A DNA stretch of 64,000 nucleotides from the NCBI GenBank assembly GCA_951812925.1, contig OX638370.1, positions 113,288,897 to 113,352,896 of the forward strand, written 5' to 3'. Below, in pieces: positions 55,501 to 64,000 of this stretch; the stretch's first letter is position 1; every line of letters starts with the position of its first letter. The notes below the pieces were generated by a model that did not search any database, was not told the DNA's origin, and saw only the letters and a program-made list of their open reading frames with translations. A program made the position numbers and the translations under genes. Source of the DNA: Calliopum simillimum (Eukaryota; Arthropoda; Insecta; Diptera; Lauxaniidae).

Positions 55501-58458
55501 CTTGTAAAGTCTATTGTTTCATTGCTTTCACATATTTTTTTTGCAGATTTTTGTCAATATACTTGGGAAACTTAAAATGAAAAGTTACGCGACTAAGCGA
55601 CGAAAACCGACGTTTTTTCAAATTAAATAAACTTTTTCCAAATATACCTCTGCACATACAGTAGCTATCGTTATGAAAATTTGTATATTGATTAAAATTG
55701 TGTCTACCAAACACCTGCCAATATGGAGAGGATTTGATAGATTTGCAAAGTTTATTTTGATTTGGAAAGTTTATTTTGGAAAAAGTTAAAATTGTATTGA
55801 AAAAATATCAATTTCGTTTGACTTAGAGTGTATTAAATATATAAGTGTCTAAATCCTGGCTATCAGAAGTAATACCTCCCAAGCTCCTATTTTGTCACTG
55901 AAGATTTTTTAGAGAAATATTTAATCAAATTGTTCTAATTATTAAAAAAGTGGGCGTCAGCTCCTCCCATTTTTGATCCATTGCAAGGCATTGATACCCC
56001 CAACCCCCCTTCAAATTTTATCTAAATAGCTTGTAAAGTTTGCGAGATTTGGTTTGATTAATTTTTTTAATTTAGTGCTATACCCAAGTAATTTAAAAAA
56101 AAAATACCTTTTACTAATTAGAAACTATAGAAATTAGCTTTATAATATAAAATTATCTTATCTTCTCTTCTTATACGAGCTATAATTGTATGTTTGTTTT
56201 TTTGTACTCAATATTTTTTTCTCGAAAACGGCTGCAGCGATTTCAATGAAACTTCGAATAGTGTTAGATAGTAGCATACAATAAAGAATGAGCTAGGTTT
56301 GAACTTTGTAAATGCTCACCAGAGGGCGTGGCACTGCCCTAAATTTTAAACTTGATTTAGTCATAACTCGCAAACTATGCAAGGTATTTGAATGAAATTT
56401 GGTGAGCGGGTATGGCTTAATAATACCTTGTAACAGACAAAAAAAGGGCTGCATCGAAGAAGTGCCACGCCCACTTTTTACCCCTTGAAAATTTTGATTC
56501 AATATTACTCGAAAACGACTCCAACAATTTTAATGAAAATTTAGGAGATGTTAGCTCTGTAAATAAGGATCAATATCTAATACGCTGTTATATTCGGGAG
56601 ACTCGTTGAAGGGCGTGGCACCACCCACAAAAATATAAAACGGTATAACAAGAAAACTAATAAAGCAATCTTTCTGAATTTAACTGTAGGGAGTTTACTT
56701 GGTATTAGGCATCTCTGATCTGAAAGTGGGCGAAATATTGCCGTTGCGTTTAATGAAATTTGGTACGTAGGTACTGCTTATTAAAGCCTTGTAATAACCG
56801 AAAAGTGGGCGGTGTCGAAGATGTGCCGCGCCCCTTTTTAAACCATTGAAAATTTTGTTTCAATATTCCTCGAAAATGAATCCAACAATTATAATGAAAA
56901 TTTAGGAGATTTTATCCCTAAATACAAGTATCAATATGTGATATGCAGTTATATTAGGAAAACTCGTTGGAAGGCGTGGCACCGCCCACAATACTATAAT
57001 ACGCTATAAAAAGAAAACTACTAAAGCAATCTTTCTGAATTTAACTGTAGGGAATCTCCTTTTTATTAGGCACCTACGACCTGAAAGTGGGCAAAATATC
57101 GCCGGTGCGCGTGGAACCTCCCATACAACTAAAACAAATTAAATGCTATTTCTCGCAAATGGTACAACACATTTTGATGAAATTTGGTATGCGTATCTGG
57201 ATCATGAGTATCTAAAGCATAACGAAAAGTGGGCTTTTTTCAATATTTGCCACGACCACTTTTTACCAAAATAAAAATGTTTGTTAATAACTCAGGCACA
57301 AAAAAAAAAAAAACAATGAAATTAACTTTTTATTTCTTATATGCAGTCTTATGTACGTTTAGTTTATGTATGTTTAGTTTTAGTGTACTTTAAAAGATTT
57401 CGTATCTTATTGTACTATACTTAAAAATAAAAAATAAATAAAAATAGCCATGACTAAAATAATAAGATCAGATTGTAGAACGAGCAGGGATCGGTCTCCA
57501 GGTACTAATGTACTATAGGTAAAATTATTGCATACATCGTTATTTAAAAAAAAAAAAAATACGCCAATTCTAAAGAACCACTGTTTGAGATCTACTTTTT
57601 GCATTTCCCAAAAATTAGAGATAGGACTACAGCGCCCTAATTCAAAAGTACAGTCCCAGATACTTACAGTGGATGGTATAATCTACAGTGATCCAATGAA
57701 ACGGCGTTAAATAACAGTTGAATAACATAACGGTAAAATGGAGAAAAACATTCTTTAGGAACATGCTTTTTCTCTTGCTTTTTACATCAAGGGTATAATC
57801 ACCTATGTAGTTCTTTCGGTTGTAAGAAGGAGGCGTGAAAAGTTTATTTACTCTTGAACAGCGTCAACTCCTTTTAGTCGACATAGCAACGTTCTTCTTT
57901 CTGTCTGAAAACTCCAATTTGTTCACATAGACTCTAGGAATAGTTGGCGCAAGCTTGGAGCAATACTCTGTGACTTCGGACAAGAGGACGTGGGACCTCG
58001 CATACAAGTAAAAAATGCAAGTGTGTTTTGAGATAATGCAACTAGGAAGCTCTGAACAATAACACGCTATGCAAACAATGCTGACTGAGGTACTGGGGCC
58101 ACAGATAACAACTAGTTTATGTTCAAAGCATACTAACCTTGATATGCATGTGAAAATTGCCAGTAGAACGGACGCTGCCACGATAAACTCGGTCCGGTGG
58201 GCAATGGCAGCATCTGACGGTGACATTTTCCCCATCCTGCGTTTGTATTTCATAAAGTTGACCATTTAGAATGTACGGAATATGGACACTTTTTGAAATT
58301 TGTTGCTTTGTAACATCAAGCGGCGTACTGCTGCATGAAGCTGCTCCCTGTTCAAATAACTCCCCAATAATTGTGGCGTTATTAACATCATCCACTTTCG
58401 ATTGTGTCTTCTGCACTGGCGTTACATTTAAATTATCTACCACTTCACTACAATCCAT
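52571..58458 (-). CDS. BED-type zinc-finger protein, polyglutamine-containing
   Basis: I do not recognise the specific gene. Exons on the minus strand: 58458-58138, 55248-54967, 53526-53362, 53155-52828, 52746-52571. All joins are GT-AG and in frame, giving 423 aa. Residues about 62-116 form a BED-like zinc finger, the DNA-binding fold of chromatin proteins and transposase relatives: C83-x2-C86, an aromatic/basic middle (DRVYRGSVRSTGNFHMHIK), then H105-x4-H110. The domain is split by intron 1 between HIK and RRHPDLLGKL. After it come a basic stretch (LLERRDRLMKNRKISYRGNR), a Ser/Asn run, and a polyglutamine tract near the end of exon 2. Exon 4 is Ser/Thr-rich with VTIVKDELLMSSEAIDL, which resembles a SUMO site (VKDE). 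The C-terminus (NELLQQVEISLKEIQREM) is predicted helical. Likely a nuclear DNA-binding factor; function otherwise unknown. Exon 4 acceptor (53156) is the least certain join. Confidence 0.8.
53790..54085 (-). repeat. Diverged dispersed repeat, inverse of 61070-61375
   Basis: On the minus strand the order TTTTAGCTAAAATACCC, ATATTTTCGAAA, ATAAAACTTGTTGTTCCAAG, ATCATAATG, AATGCTTAAAACATAGGA repeats with about 70% match at 61070-61375. Confidence 0.5.
54124..54483. mobile_element. ACAGGATTTCC inverted-repeat element in the BED gene intron 2
   Basis: Ends ACAGGATTTCCACTCCAA and TTGGATGGGAAATCCTGT. The arms are rich in short CTTTTTCCAAATCAAA repeats. A partial relative lies at about 55536-55860. 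Confidence 0.75.
55536..55860. repeat. Partial relative of the ACAGGATTTCC element
   Basis: AAATAAACTTTTTCCAAATA, TATTTTGATTTGGAAAGTTT and TAAATCCTGGC resemble the arms of 54124-54483, but the termini are eroded. Confidence 0.4.
56290..57290. repeat. About 360-bp tandem repeat in the BED gene intron 1
   Basis: Landmarks repeat at 355-365 bp: GAAAATTTTGATTCAATATT at 56486 and GAAAATTTTGTTTCAATATT at 56848; GGGCGTGGCACCACCCACA near 56613 and GGCGTGGCACCGCCCACA near 56973. At least two full units and partial flanking ones. Confidence 0.75.
57291..58137. other. Rest of BED gene intron 1
   Basis: Nothing recognised beyond a poly-A tract. The frame at 57864-58265 is largely the antisense shadow of BED exon 1 and its intron. 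Confidence 0.35.
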
Positions 58459-59017
58459 TATTTATAAATTTCAAAATTAAATCGCCGGTAAATTTTCTTT
58501 ATTTTTCTATATACACTACACAGATCCGATCCGAACAATTAACCGTCTTTTGTTTTTGGCATTTTTTAAATTTTTTTTTTTCTATCTATTTTGGCCTTGA
58601 AATGGAGTAAATATATTCGAACAACAACAAATTGCGGGAAAAAAAGCTAAAAACCGAAAGATCCATACATAAAGATCCAATACATTTTTCGACTTTTCGT
58701 TGTAAATAAATAAAATACTTGCGTCGAAATTGAATTCAATGTCAAAAAAATAAATTAAGAAAGAAAGAGAGAAAAGACGAAAGAGACAAAAAAAAACGTG
58801 ATAATGTTGCTAGGGAGAGAGGTGCTTAAGAGATTTTTAGTTTTTTTTGCTCATTTCGAGTTCAAAAAATAGCATTTGGAGAGCCAAAATTGTGCGACTT
58901 AACCCTTTAAATGCCTAAAAATGATTTTATTGTTTGTTATCAGTTTAAAATTTTAAAATATTGTCATTTTTCGAAGTTTGCAAAACTGACGGAGTTATTG
59001 GAGTAAGTATGTACATA
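58459..59017. promoter_or_regulatory. Upstream region of the BED gene
   Basis: Leader and promoter presumably lie here on the minus strand. GA-rich stretch at about 58755-58795. No core promoter motif is clear. Confidence 0.3.
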
Positions 59018-59170
59018 AAGGGACAAAAGTAATGTCATTGTATGAATCAGCTGACATTTTGTTAAAAATTAATAGAATTGGGTTCTGTTTTCATGAAAAG
59101 TTTAATCGATGGTGTGAAATTGAAATTAAAAAAATTATATCGGTCAAATAACCGATTTCAATGGTTTTTT
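59018..59170. mobile_element. ATATGAGCCG MITE, family I copy 5 (partial, inverted)
   Basis: GGGACAAAAGTAATGTCATT, GCTGACATTTTGTTAAAAAT, AAAAGTTTAATCGATGGTGT and ATCGGTCAAATAACCGAT follow the family order; termini lost. Confidence 0.55.
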
Positions 59171-59184
59171 AAGTGAAATAAGTG

Positions 59185-60540
59185 AACTTTTGACAAAACA
59201 ATCTAACTGGAAATAAAACAATTTTCCAGGATTTTAATCATAAATATAAAATTTTAATACGCTTCCTTTGGTGTAATTGTCATATCTCTATAACTTTTAG
59301 TTGCGGAGATATAGAACCCAAAATCAATCTATCTCGATGTTTTATTCCAAATTGCATTTGACCAAACAACTTATCTTATTTAGGTTAAAAAATTCAGGCA
59401 TTGCAACAAAAACTTTAACAAATGATTTTCACAAAACAACTTAAGTCGACATAAGAACAGGTTTTTTTCTTCACAAAACATCTTTAGTCGAGATAAGATA
59501 CAGGTTAAAGGCAAAAAAAAAAATGTCACAAAAGCACTTCTTCGAAATAATTTACTTTTCCTAAGGAAAGAAACTGAATTTTTGAAATCAAAATTATTTG
59601 ACAAGAACATCTTATTCAATTTTATTATTGACCTTAGAACAAAAATAGTTACTGGAAAATATTTGTCTAGTATTCATGTATAATTTATTAAATCAAAGAC
59701 AGTTTTTGAATGTTTTACCGCTTTAACTTCCCTTAGTGAAAACAACCAGGTATCCCTTCAGTGGGTGCCGTCACATTGCGAAATTTTAGGAAATGAAAAG
59801 GCAGATCTATCAGCAAAAACGGGAGCTCTCTTAGAAGACCAACACATCAAAATTCCAGCACCGCTTCAACATTTCTTCTCTTTAAAGAACGCTCAAATGT
59901 TCTCAGTAGCGAATAGACGCTGGGAACAATCCCCAACCAGCGCTATAACAAAGTATTTTTGGCCTTGTTTTCTCAAAGCAGATTTTTCCAAATATTTACT
60001 ATCTCTGACGAGGAGTGAGTGCAGCCTGCTGACTAGAGTTGTGACTGGTCATTGTCTAATTGGTCATCATGCCTTTAGACTGGGCATAGTCTCCAACAAC
60101 TGGTGCAGAAACTGTCACGAGCCTGAGGAAGAGGAAACAATTGAACACCTTTTATGTCTTTGTCCTGCTCTTGCAAGAACTAGACTGAAATGCTTTGGTC
60201 AGCCATTTTTTAATTCCCTAAAAGAACTCACTAAAATTCACCTAAGTGACATTAAAAGATTCGCTGTGCTTACAGGATCCTTCAGTTTGGACAAACACCA
60301 TATTGAAAGGACCAGAGTTTATGAATAGACGTTAATAAGAGAGTTTGTGGTATCACTATGGACCCTTGCGGTCTATGTGTGGCAATATTGCCGCCACCCT
60401 AACCTAACCTAACCTAACCTAACCTATGTATAATAAAAAACTTTTACATTTGTTCCAATTCCTACACCAAAAGAATTGAGAATCTTCAAAGAAGTTTTTA
60501 AGCTCTACTGAAAAGTTGCCAATTTCGAGTTAGGGGCTGT
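59185..60540. mobile_element. Large foldback element, family Q copy 2, split by a retrotransposon
   Basis: Left arm 59185-59684 matches family Q copy 1 closely (ACAAAACAACTTAAGTCGAC, CACAAAACATCTTTAGTCGA). After the insertion the text resumes at 60426 and ends TTGCCAATTTCGAGTTAGG. The right arm is mostly deleted. Confidence 0.75.
59685..60425 (+). mobile_element. 5'-truncated non-LTR retrotransposon with RNase H and an AACCT tail
   Basis: Open frame to 60328. It starts inside an RNase H domain (LQWVPSHCEILGNEKADLSA, with the family-conserved GNEKAD) and continues to the C-terminal CCHC-like knuckle CRNCHEPEEEETIEHLLCLC. The 3' end is five AACCT repeats (60401-60425). Exact 9-bp duplication ATGTATAAT (59676-59684, 60426-60434). 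RNase H placed after the RT points to the I/Jockey-related groups. Confidence 0.88.
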
Positions 60541-61993
60541 TCACATATTACGTAAAGCAATTATCGACCAATTTTGACCACCTCTTTCCAGTCATAACGC
60601 GACGTAACAAGCACCTAGTAACGTAACAAATCTTAATTTTGGTAATTTAAATTTGTTGTCGCACAAAATTATAAAATCAACGTAACGTAACGCAGTTGAT
60701 GACCCTGTAACTCTTCATAACAAATCGTCCGACTCCCCGTGCTTTGTCAATCTGCCACAGGTATGTATTGTATATTAGACCGATTCCAAAAAACAAAAAA
60801 AAAAAAACATTTTTCGATATTTCACGATTCCATCTAAACATCTGAAAGAGAGTGTTAGAAAATAAGATGAGATTTTTTCAATTTTGTTTTATAAGATCAT
60901 TTAGAGATCGAGCAACGTTGACCTATTCAAAATCTCGGCTAGATGTGGTTTTTATTTTATTACGATCTCAAAAATGCGTCGTTTGATGTATCAAATTATT
61001 TGTATTAATCCAAGGTATACAAAAAATAAAAATTGGAACCTAAAATCAAACACGTACTGTTTTTTTTTTTTGTTTTAGCTAAAATACCCGCAGAAAACGT
61101 ATTTTCGAAAGTTTCCCATACTGAAAAACTCTAAATTTTCATTTTAGATAAAACTGGTTGTTCCAAGGCCATCATAAGATCACGCAAGGAACAATTTTCT
61201 AGAATATTTTAAGCCATGATTTCTTGTTATGGATCTTATTGAGCCCCTTTTTAAAAAAAACTGGATTATCATGTGTTTAAGTGTTTTACAATAATATTCT
61301 ATTTCATTTGGGGTCACTCAAGACGAAAAATGCTTAAAACTTTAGAATAATGGGTAAGGGAATTCTTTAAAACTTGTAAATGCCTCGTAAGAGCTGTCAA
61401 AATTCATATGAATACTGAAAGTTGTACAAGCTACGAGGCTTTTCAGTCATTTACACATTTTAAGGAATACTATAAGCATAATTTTAAATCAAACTTATTG
61501 CAAAGAAAATGCGTGGAATTACGCCCTTACGCCCTACAAAATATCTAAGAAAAGCAACACTCATAAACAGACAACACAAGACAAATCAAATGTCAAAACA
61601 TTGACAGCTTAGTTGTTGTACTCAACAGCTGTTCGAGGTCGTCGTGATTTTTTTTTTGTAGGAGCATAAAACAAATTTTTAATAAAGTTATGTGCAAAAA
61701 ATTGAAATTTTTTTTTTAAATTTATTGTATAATATAAAACATTTTGTGGAAAAATATTAAAATTCTATTTAGAGCCAGTTCATCGAAGTTAAAAAAAAAA
61801 AAACAGAAAAAAAGACAATTGCAAAATTTTCGAAATAAATTTTGTAATGAGAATTAAAAAATTCGCCACACACACAATACGACAGCTGTTGAATAATCTG
61901 CAACGCACTTGGAAAATATTACTTTTTATTGAAAATATAATATTTATTATTTTGAAAAAATTCAATCCACTTCAATTAGTCAAAGCACTAGTG
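60541..61993. promoter_or_regulatory. Upstream region of slim
   Basis: Contains one repeat end GGGGCTGTTCACATATTACG (60534), a form common in insect repeats (from memory), and the diverged dispersed repeat at 61070-61375. The slim leader probably begins after 61600. No core promoter motif is clear. Confidence 0.35.
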
Positions 61994-62623
61994 ATGGAGC
62001 AGGACGACGAACAGCAACAACAACCAGAACGTGGCGACGGTCAGCAGCAACAAATTGAAAACGCGGAGCCTATGGATGTAAATGCGGATGAACGTGGAAA
62101 TGAAGCAGAAGATGACGATAACGATGCATTTGATGATGACGATGACGAGGAAGAAGAAGACGACGACGACGAAGATGATGAAAATGTTTCCACTGATGTT
62201 ACCACGGACAGTGATAGCGACATGAATGATGAAACCTATTATAATCGTCGCAAACTTACAACTCATATACGTTACATGATGTACAAGGAAATGCAAATGC
62301 AACTTTTGAATCATTATACTTTTCAACCTTTAAAACTTCAAAAAGTTAACTATAAATTTCTAGTACCTGATGCTGATTTTCCTGTTTCACGAAGTGGGCA
62401 TCGAGTTATTGCTTCCGAATCGCATCTGTATTCTTTAGGTGGTTATAATCCGCGAAGCGCTTTGTCAGCTGCACGTCGTGGTTTGTGTTTGCTATTCCAA
62501 GAGTTGTGGAGTTTTAATTTTTCCACAAATAAATGGAAACTACTATTGAATGGAGAAATTGCTCAATCAATGCCAAGAGAATTGGCATCCAATGCACTGG
62601 CCATACACAATAATGTACTAATT
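61994..62623 (+). CDS. slim: slim / KLHDC10-type kelch protein, first coding exon (3' partial)
   Basis: First 210 codons of a kelch-repeat protein; the gene continues beyond the window. Start chosen at MEQDDEQQQQ; an in-frame ATG 49 codons upstream (61847) opens on basic/hydrophobic sequence that looks like leader. After a Gln-rich stretch there is a long acidic tract encoded by GAT/GAC/GAA runs, then a conserved segment TYYNRRKLTTHIRYMMYKEM. The first kelch blade follows: SRSGHRVIASESHLYSLGGYNP, FQELWSFNFSTNKWKL, MPRELASNALAIHNNVLI. This order (GHR, GGYNP, ELW, MPRELAS) is typical of KLHDC10, called slim in Drosophila. KLHDC10 acts as a cullin-2 substrate receptor and in oxidative-stress ASK1 signalling. 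Donor ATT|GTAAGT at 62623, phase 0. I saw no second exon up to 64000. Confidence 0.88.
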
Positions 62624-62675
62624 GTAAGTATAAATTGAGAAAATAATATCCAATTTTCCAATTAAAAAAAGGAAA

Positions 62676-63024
62676 TGTCTATACGGGGGGACTCGCGTAT
62701 GCGAAAACTCTCAATTAGCTCTCTCTCTCTCTCAATTTACTCAATTAGCGTACGCGAAATCCAGTGAAATTTTTTCCCCCGGGGAACTTGATTAATTTAT
62801 GTACTAAGCCGCGAAGCTGCGGTTGGATGTCTGACGGGTTTAAATCCTGAGCTGCGGCCGCAGGCCGCCCACTTACCCCTACTTTTATGTAAAATTACTG
62901 TTGAAACGAAGCTGCGTCCCGGGGGAAAAACTTCACTGGATTTCGCGTACGCTAATTGAGTAAATTGAGAGAGAGAGAGAGCTAATTGAGAGTTTTCGCG
63001 TACGCGAGTCCCCCCGTATAGACA
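62676..63024. mobile_element. GC-rich-core foldback element in slim intron 1
   Basis: Ends TGTCTATACGGGGGGACTCG and inverse CGAGTCCCCCCGTATAGACA. Arms of about 110 bp include GCGTACGCGAAA, a CT run and CCCCGGG. The centre (62800-62900) has GCTGCGGCCGCAGG and GGGTTTAAATCC. Arms nearly identical, so likely recent. Confidence 0.85.
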
Positions 63025-64000
63025 GACTCTTAAAAAAATTAAAAAAAAAAATAAAAAATAAAAGCTATGGTGTCATGGTTTTTATGTGACACTTCTATTT
63101 TCTTTTATCGTCACGTCAATACTACAGCTAGGTAACTGCGAAGTTATCATTCTTTGTATAAGTGGCCTATGATATTCTTCATAGTTAAGTGCACGATTCT
63201 GTCTAACCAGAGTTCTCTAAAGTGGTACCATTACAAAGTTATTAGAAAAAAAAAAAACAAAACAAGAAGATCCGAAAATCAGTGTAAATTTAAATTTTTA
63301 AAAATCTTTTAATTGAATTATCTCAAAACTAGAAAATTGAACTACAAATACAGAGAGTATAGATATATCTATATCTATACTCTCTGCAGTGGTCGGCAAA
63401 ATTTAAGAGAGAATTAATGTTTGAGAGAAAATAGAAGATGGAAAGGATAGAAAGAGATGGATAGATTTTTGACTGCACAATTGTGCTATAGAATGCCGAT
63501 CGCTGGTTTATAGGGTTTAACAAGATTTCGCAAAGTTCTGGATCTTTAAAGTTTATATTTTAAATTTTGTTCCCTAATTTCTGACTTTGGCGGCCATTTT
63601 AGTATGAAAAAGATCTTATTAAAACACCCTTTTTAATTTTTTTTTTTAAATCCTTGTAAAATTTCCTTTAATTTCATAGCACTTTTGTCATAGCTGTTTT
63701 TTAATTTGAGTCTTGTGCTCTCACTGAAAGATTTTTGGAAAAAAACACTCACTGAAAGTCTTAAAAATCTTGGACCTATTTTATTATGAAAATTCTTATC
63801 AACAACAATCTACCAAAATATGTATTATCAATCACAATTGCAATTTTAAATTTTTAAGCATTTCAAATCCAATATTGTCTGGTTCATTATATAGTCATCA
63901 TTTAATTTTTTAATCAAGTAACCTTTAGCGTACATAAGTACATTGCTAATATTTGTGTATAATTTGATGACGATGTTTTATATATATTTACTCTGTTTAT
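63025..64000. other. Slim intron 1, remainder
   Basis: No exon recognised. A short hairpin CAGAGAGTATAGATATATCT with its inverse lies at 63351-63386. Confidence 0.35.

Noticed and set aside
60397..60425. Interstitial telomere from a chromosome fusion
   Set aside because: The AACCT run is only five units and lies exactly at the 3' end of a retrotransposon with a target duplication, so a tail explains it.
61988..62326. Antisense 112-aa frame over slim
   Set aside because: Arises from the acidic GAT/GAC/GAA tract; Val/Ile/Phe-rich mirror with no motif.
1..64000. tRNA, rRNA or other structural RNA genes
   Set aside because: I saw no paired A and B boxes in cloverleaf context and no rRNA-like conserved blocks; the only B-box-like word is inside the foldback at 62676-63024.

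Overview
The window is AT-rich nuclear DNA from a higher fly (Brachycera). The base composition, the long repeat-filled introns and the protein families fit a non-drosophilid fly; a tephritid-like or calyptrate fly is my guess, not something the sequence proves. Four genes can be read by hand with consistent GT-AG exon joins. Sin3A (+, coding 17205-37128, 12 coding exons, 2099 aa) is the Sin3 histone-deacetylase corepressor scaffold. A ClC-7-type lysosomal chloride/proton exchanger, ClC-b (-, 49972-41307, 12 exons, 788 aa), follows. Next is a BED zinc-finger protein (-, 58458-52571, 5 exons, 423 aa). Last comes the first coding exon of slim, the KLHDC10-type kelch protein (+, from 61994), which runs off the right edge. 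Sin3A and ClC-b converge tail to tail. The BED gene and slim are divergent and share an upstream region of about 3.5 kb.

Layout: 1-16801 is upstream of Sin3A and holds no convincing coding gene. It is largely a mosaic of foldback elements, tandem-unit repeats and one 2.1-kb RTE-type retrotransposon with a 15-bp target duplication. 16802-37128 is Sin3A; its large introns 1, 2, 6, 7 and 10 are packed with repeats. 37129-41306 is the intergenic space between the two 3' ends and contains two decayed mariner transposons inside a larger inverted repeat. 41307-49972 is ClC-b; introns 2, 3 and 7 hold nested transposons. 52571-58458 is the BED gene, with a satellite-like 360-bp tandem repeat in its first intron. 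58459-61993 holds a large foldback element split by a retrotransposon tail ending in a telomere-like AACCT array. 61994-64000 is slim exon 1 and part of intron 1.

The most distinctive content is the density and nesting of inverted-repeat elements. I can separate at least a dozen families, many present two to five times. In several cases another copy supplies the uninterrupted empty site, which gives insertion order and target-duplication length directly. The best candidate for something poorly described is a foldback family (7521-7907 and 21141-21622) whose arms are made of units of about 30 bp, in the style of Drosophila FB elements. A second theme is a GGGCGTGGCACC core that recurs once per unit in three otherwise different tandem-unit families. 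The genes themselves look intact and under normal constraint. I found no non-canonical protein system.
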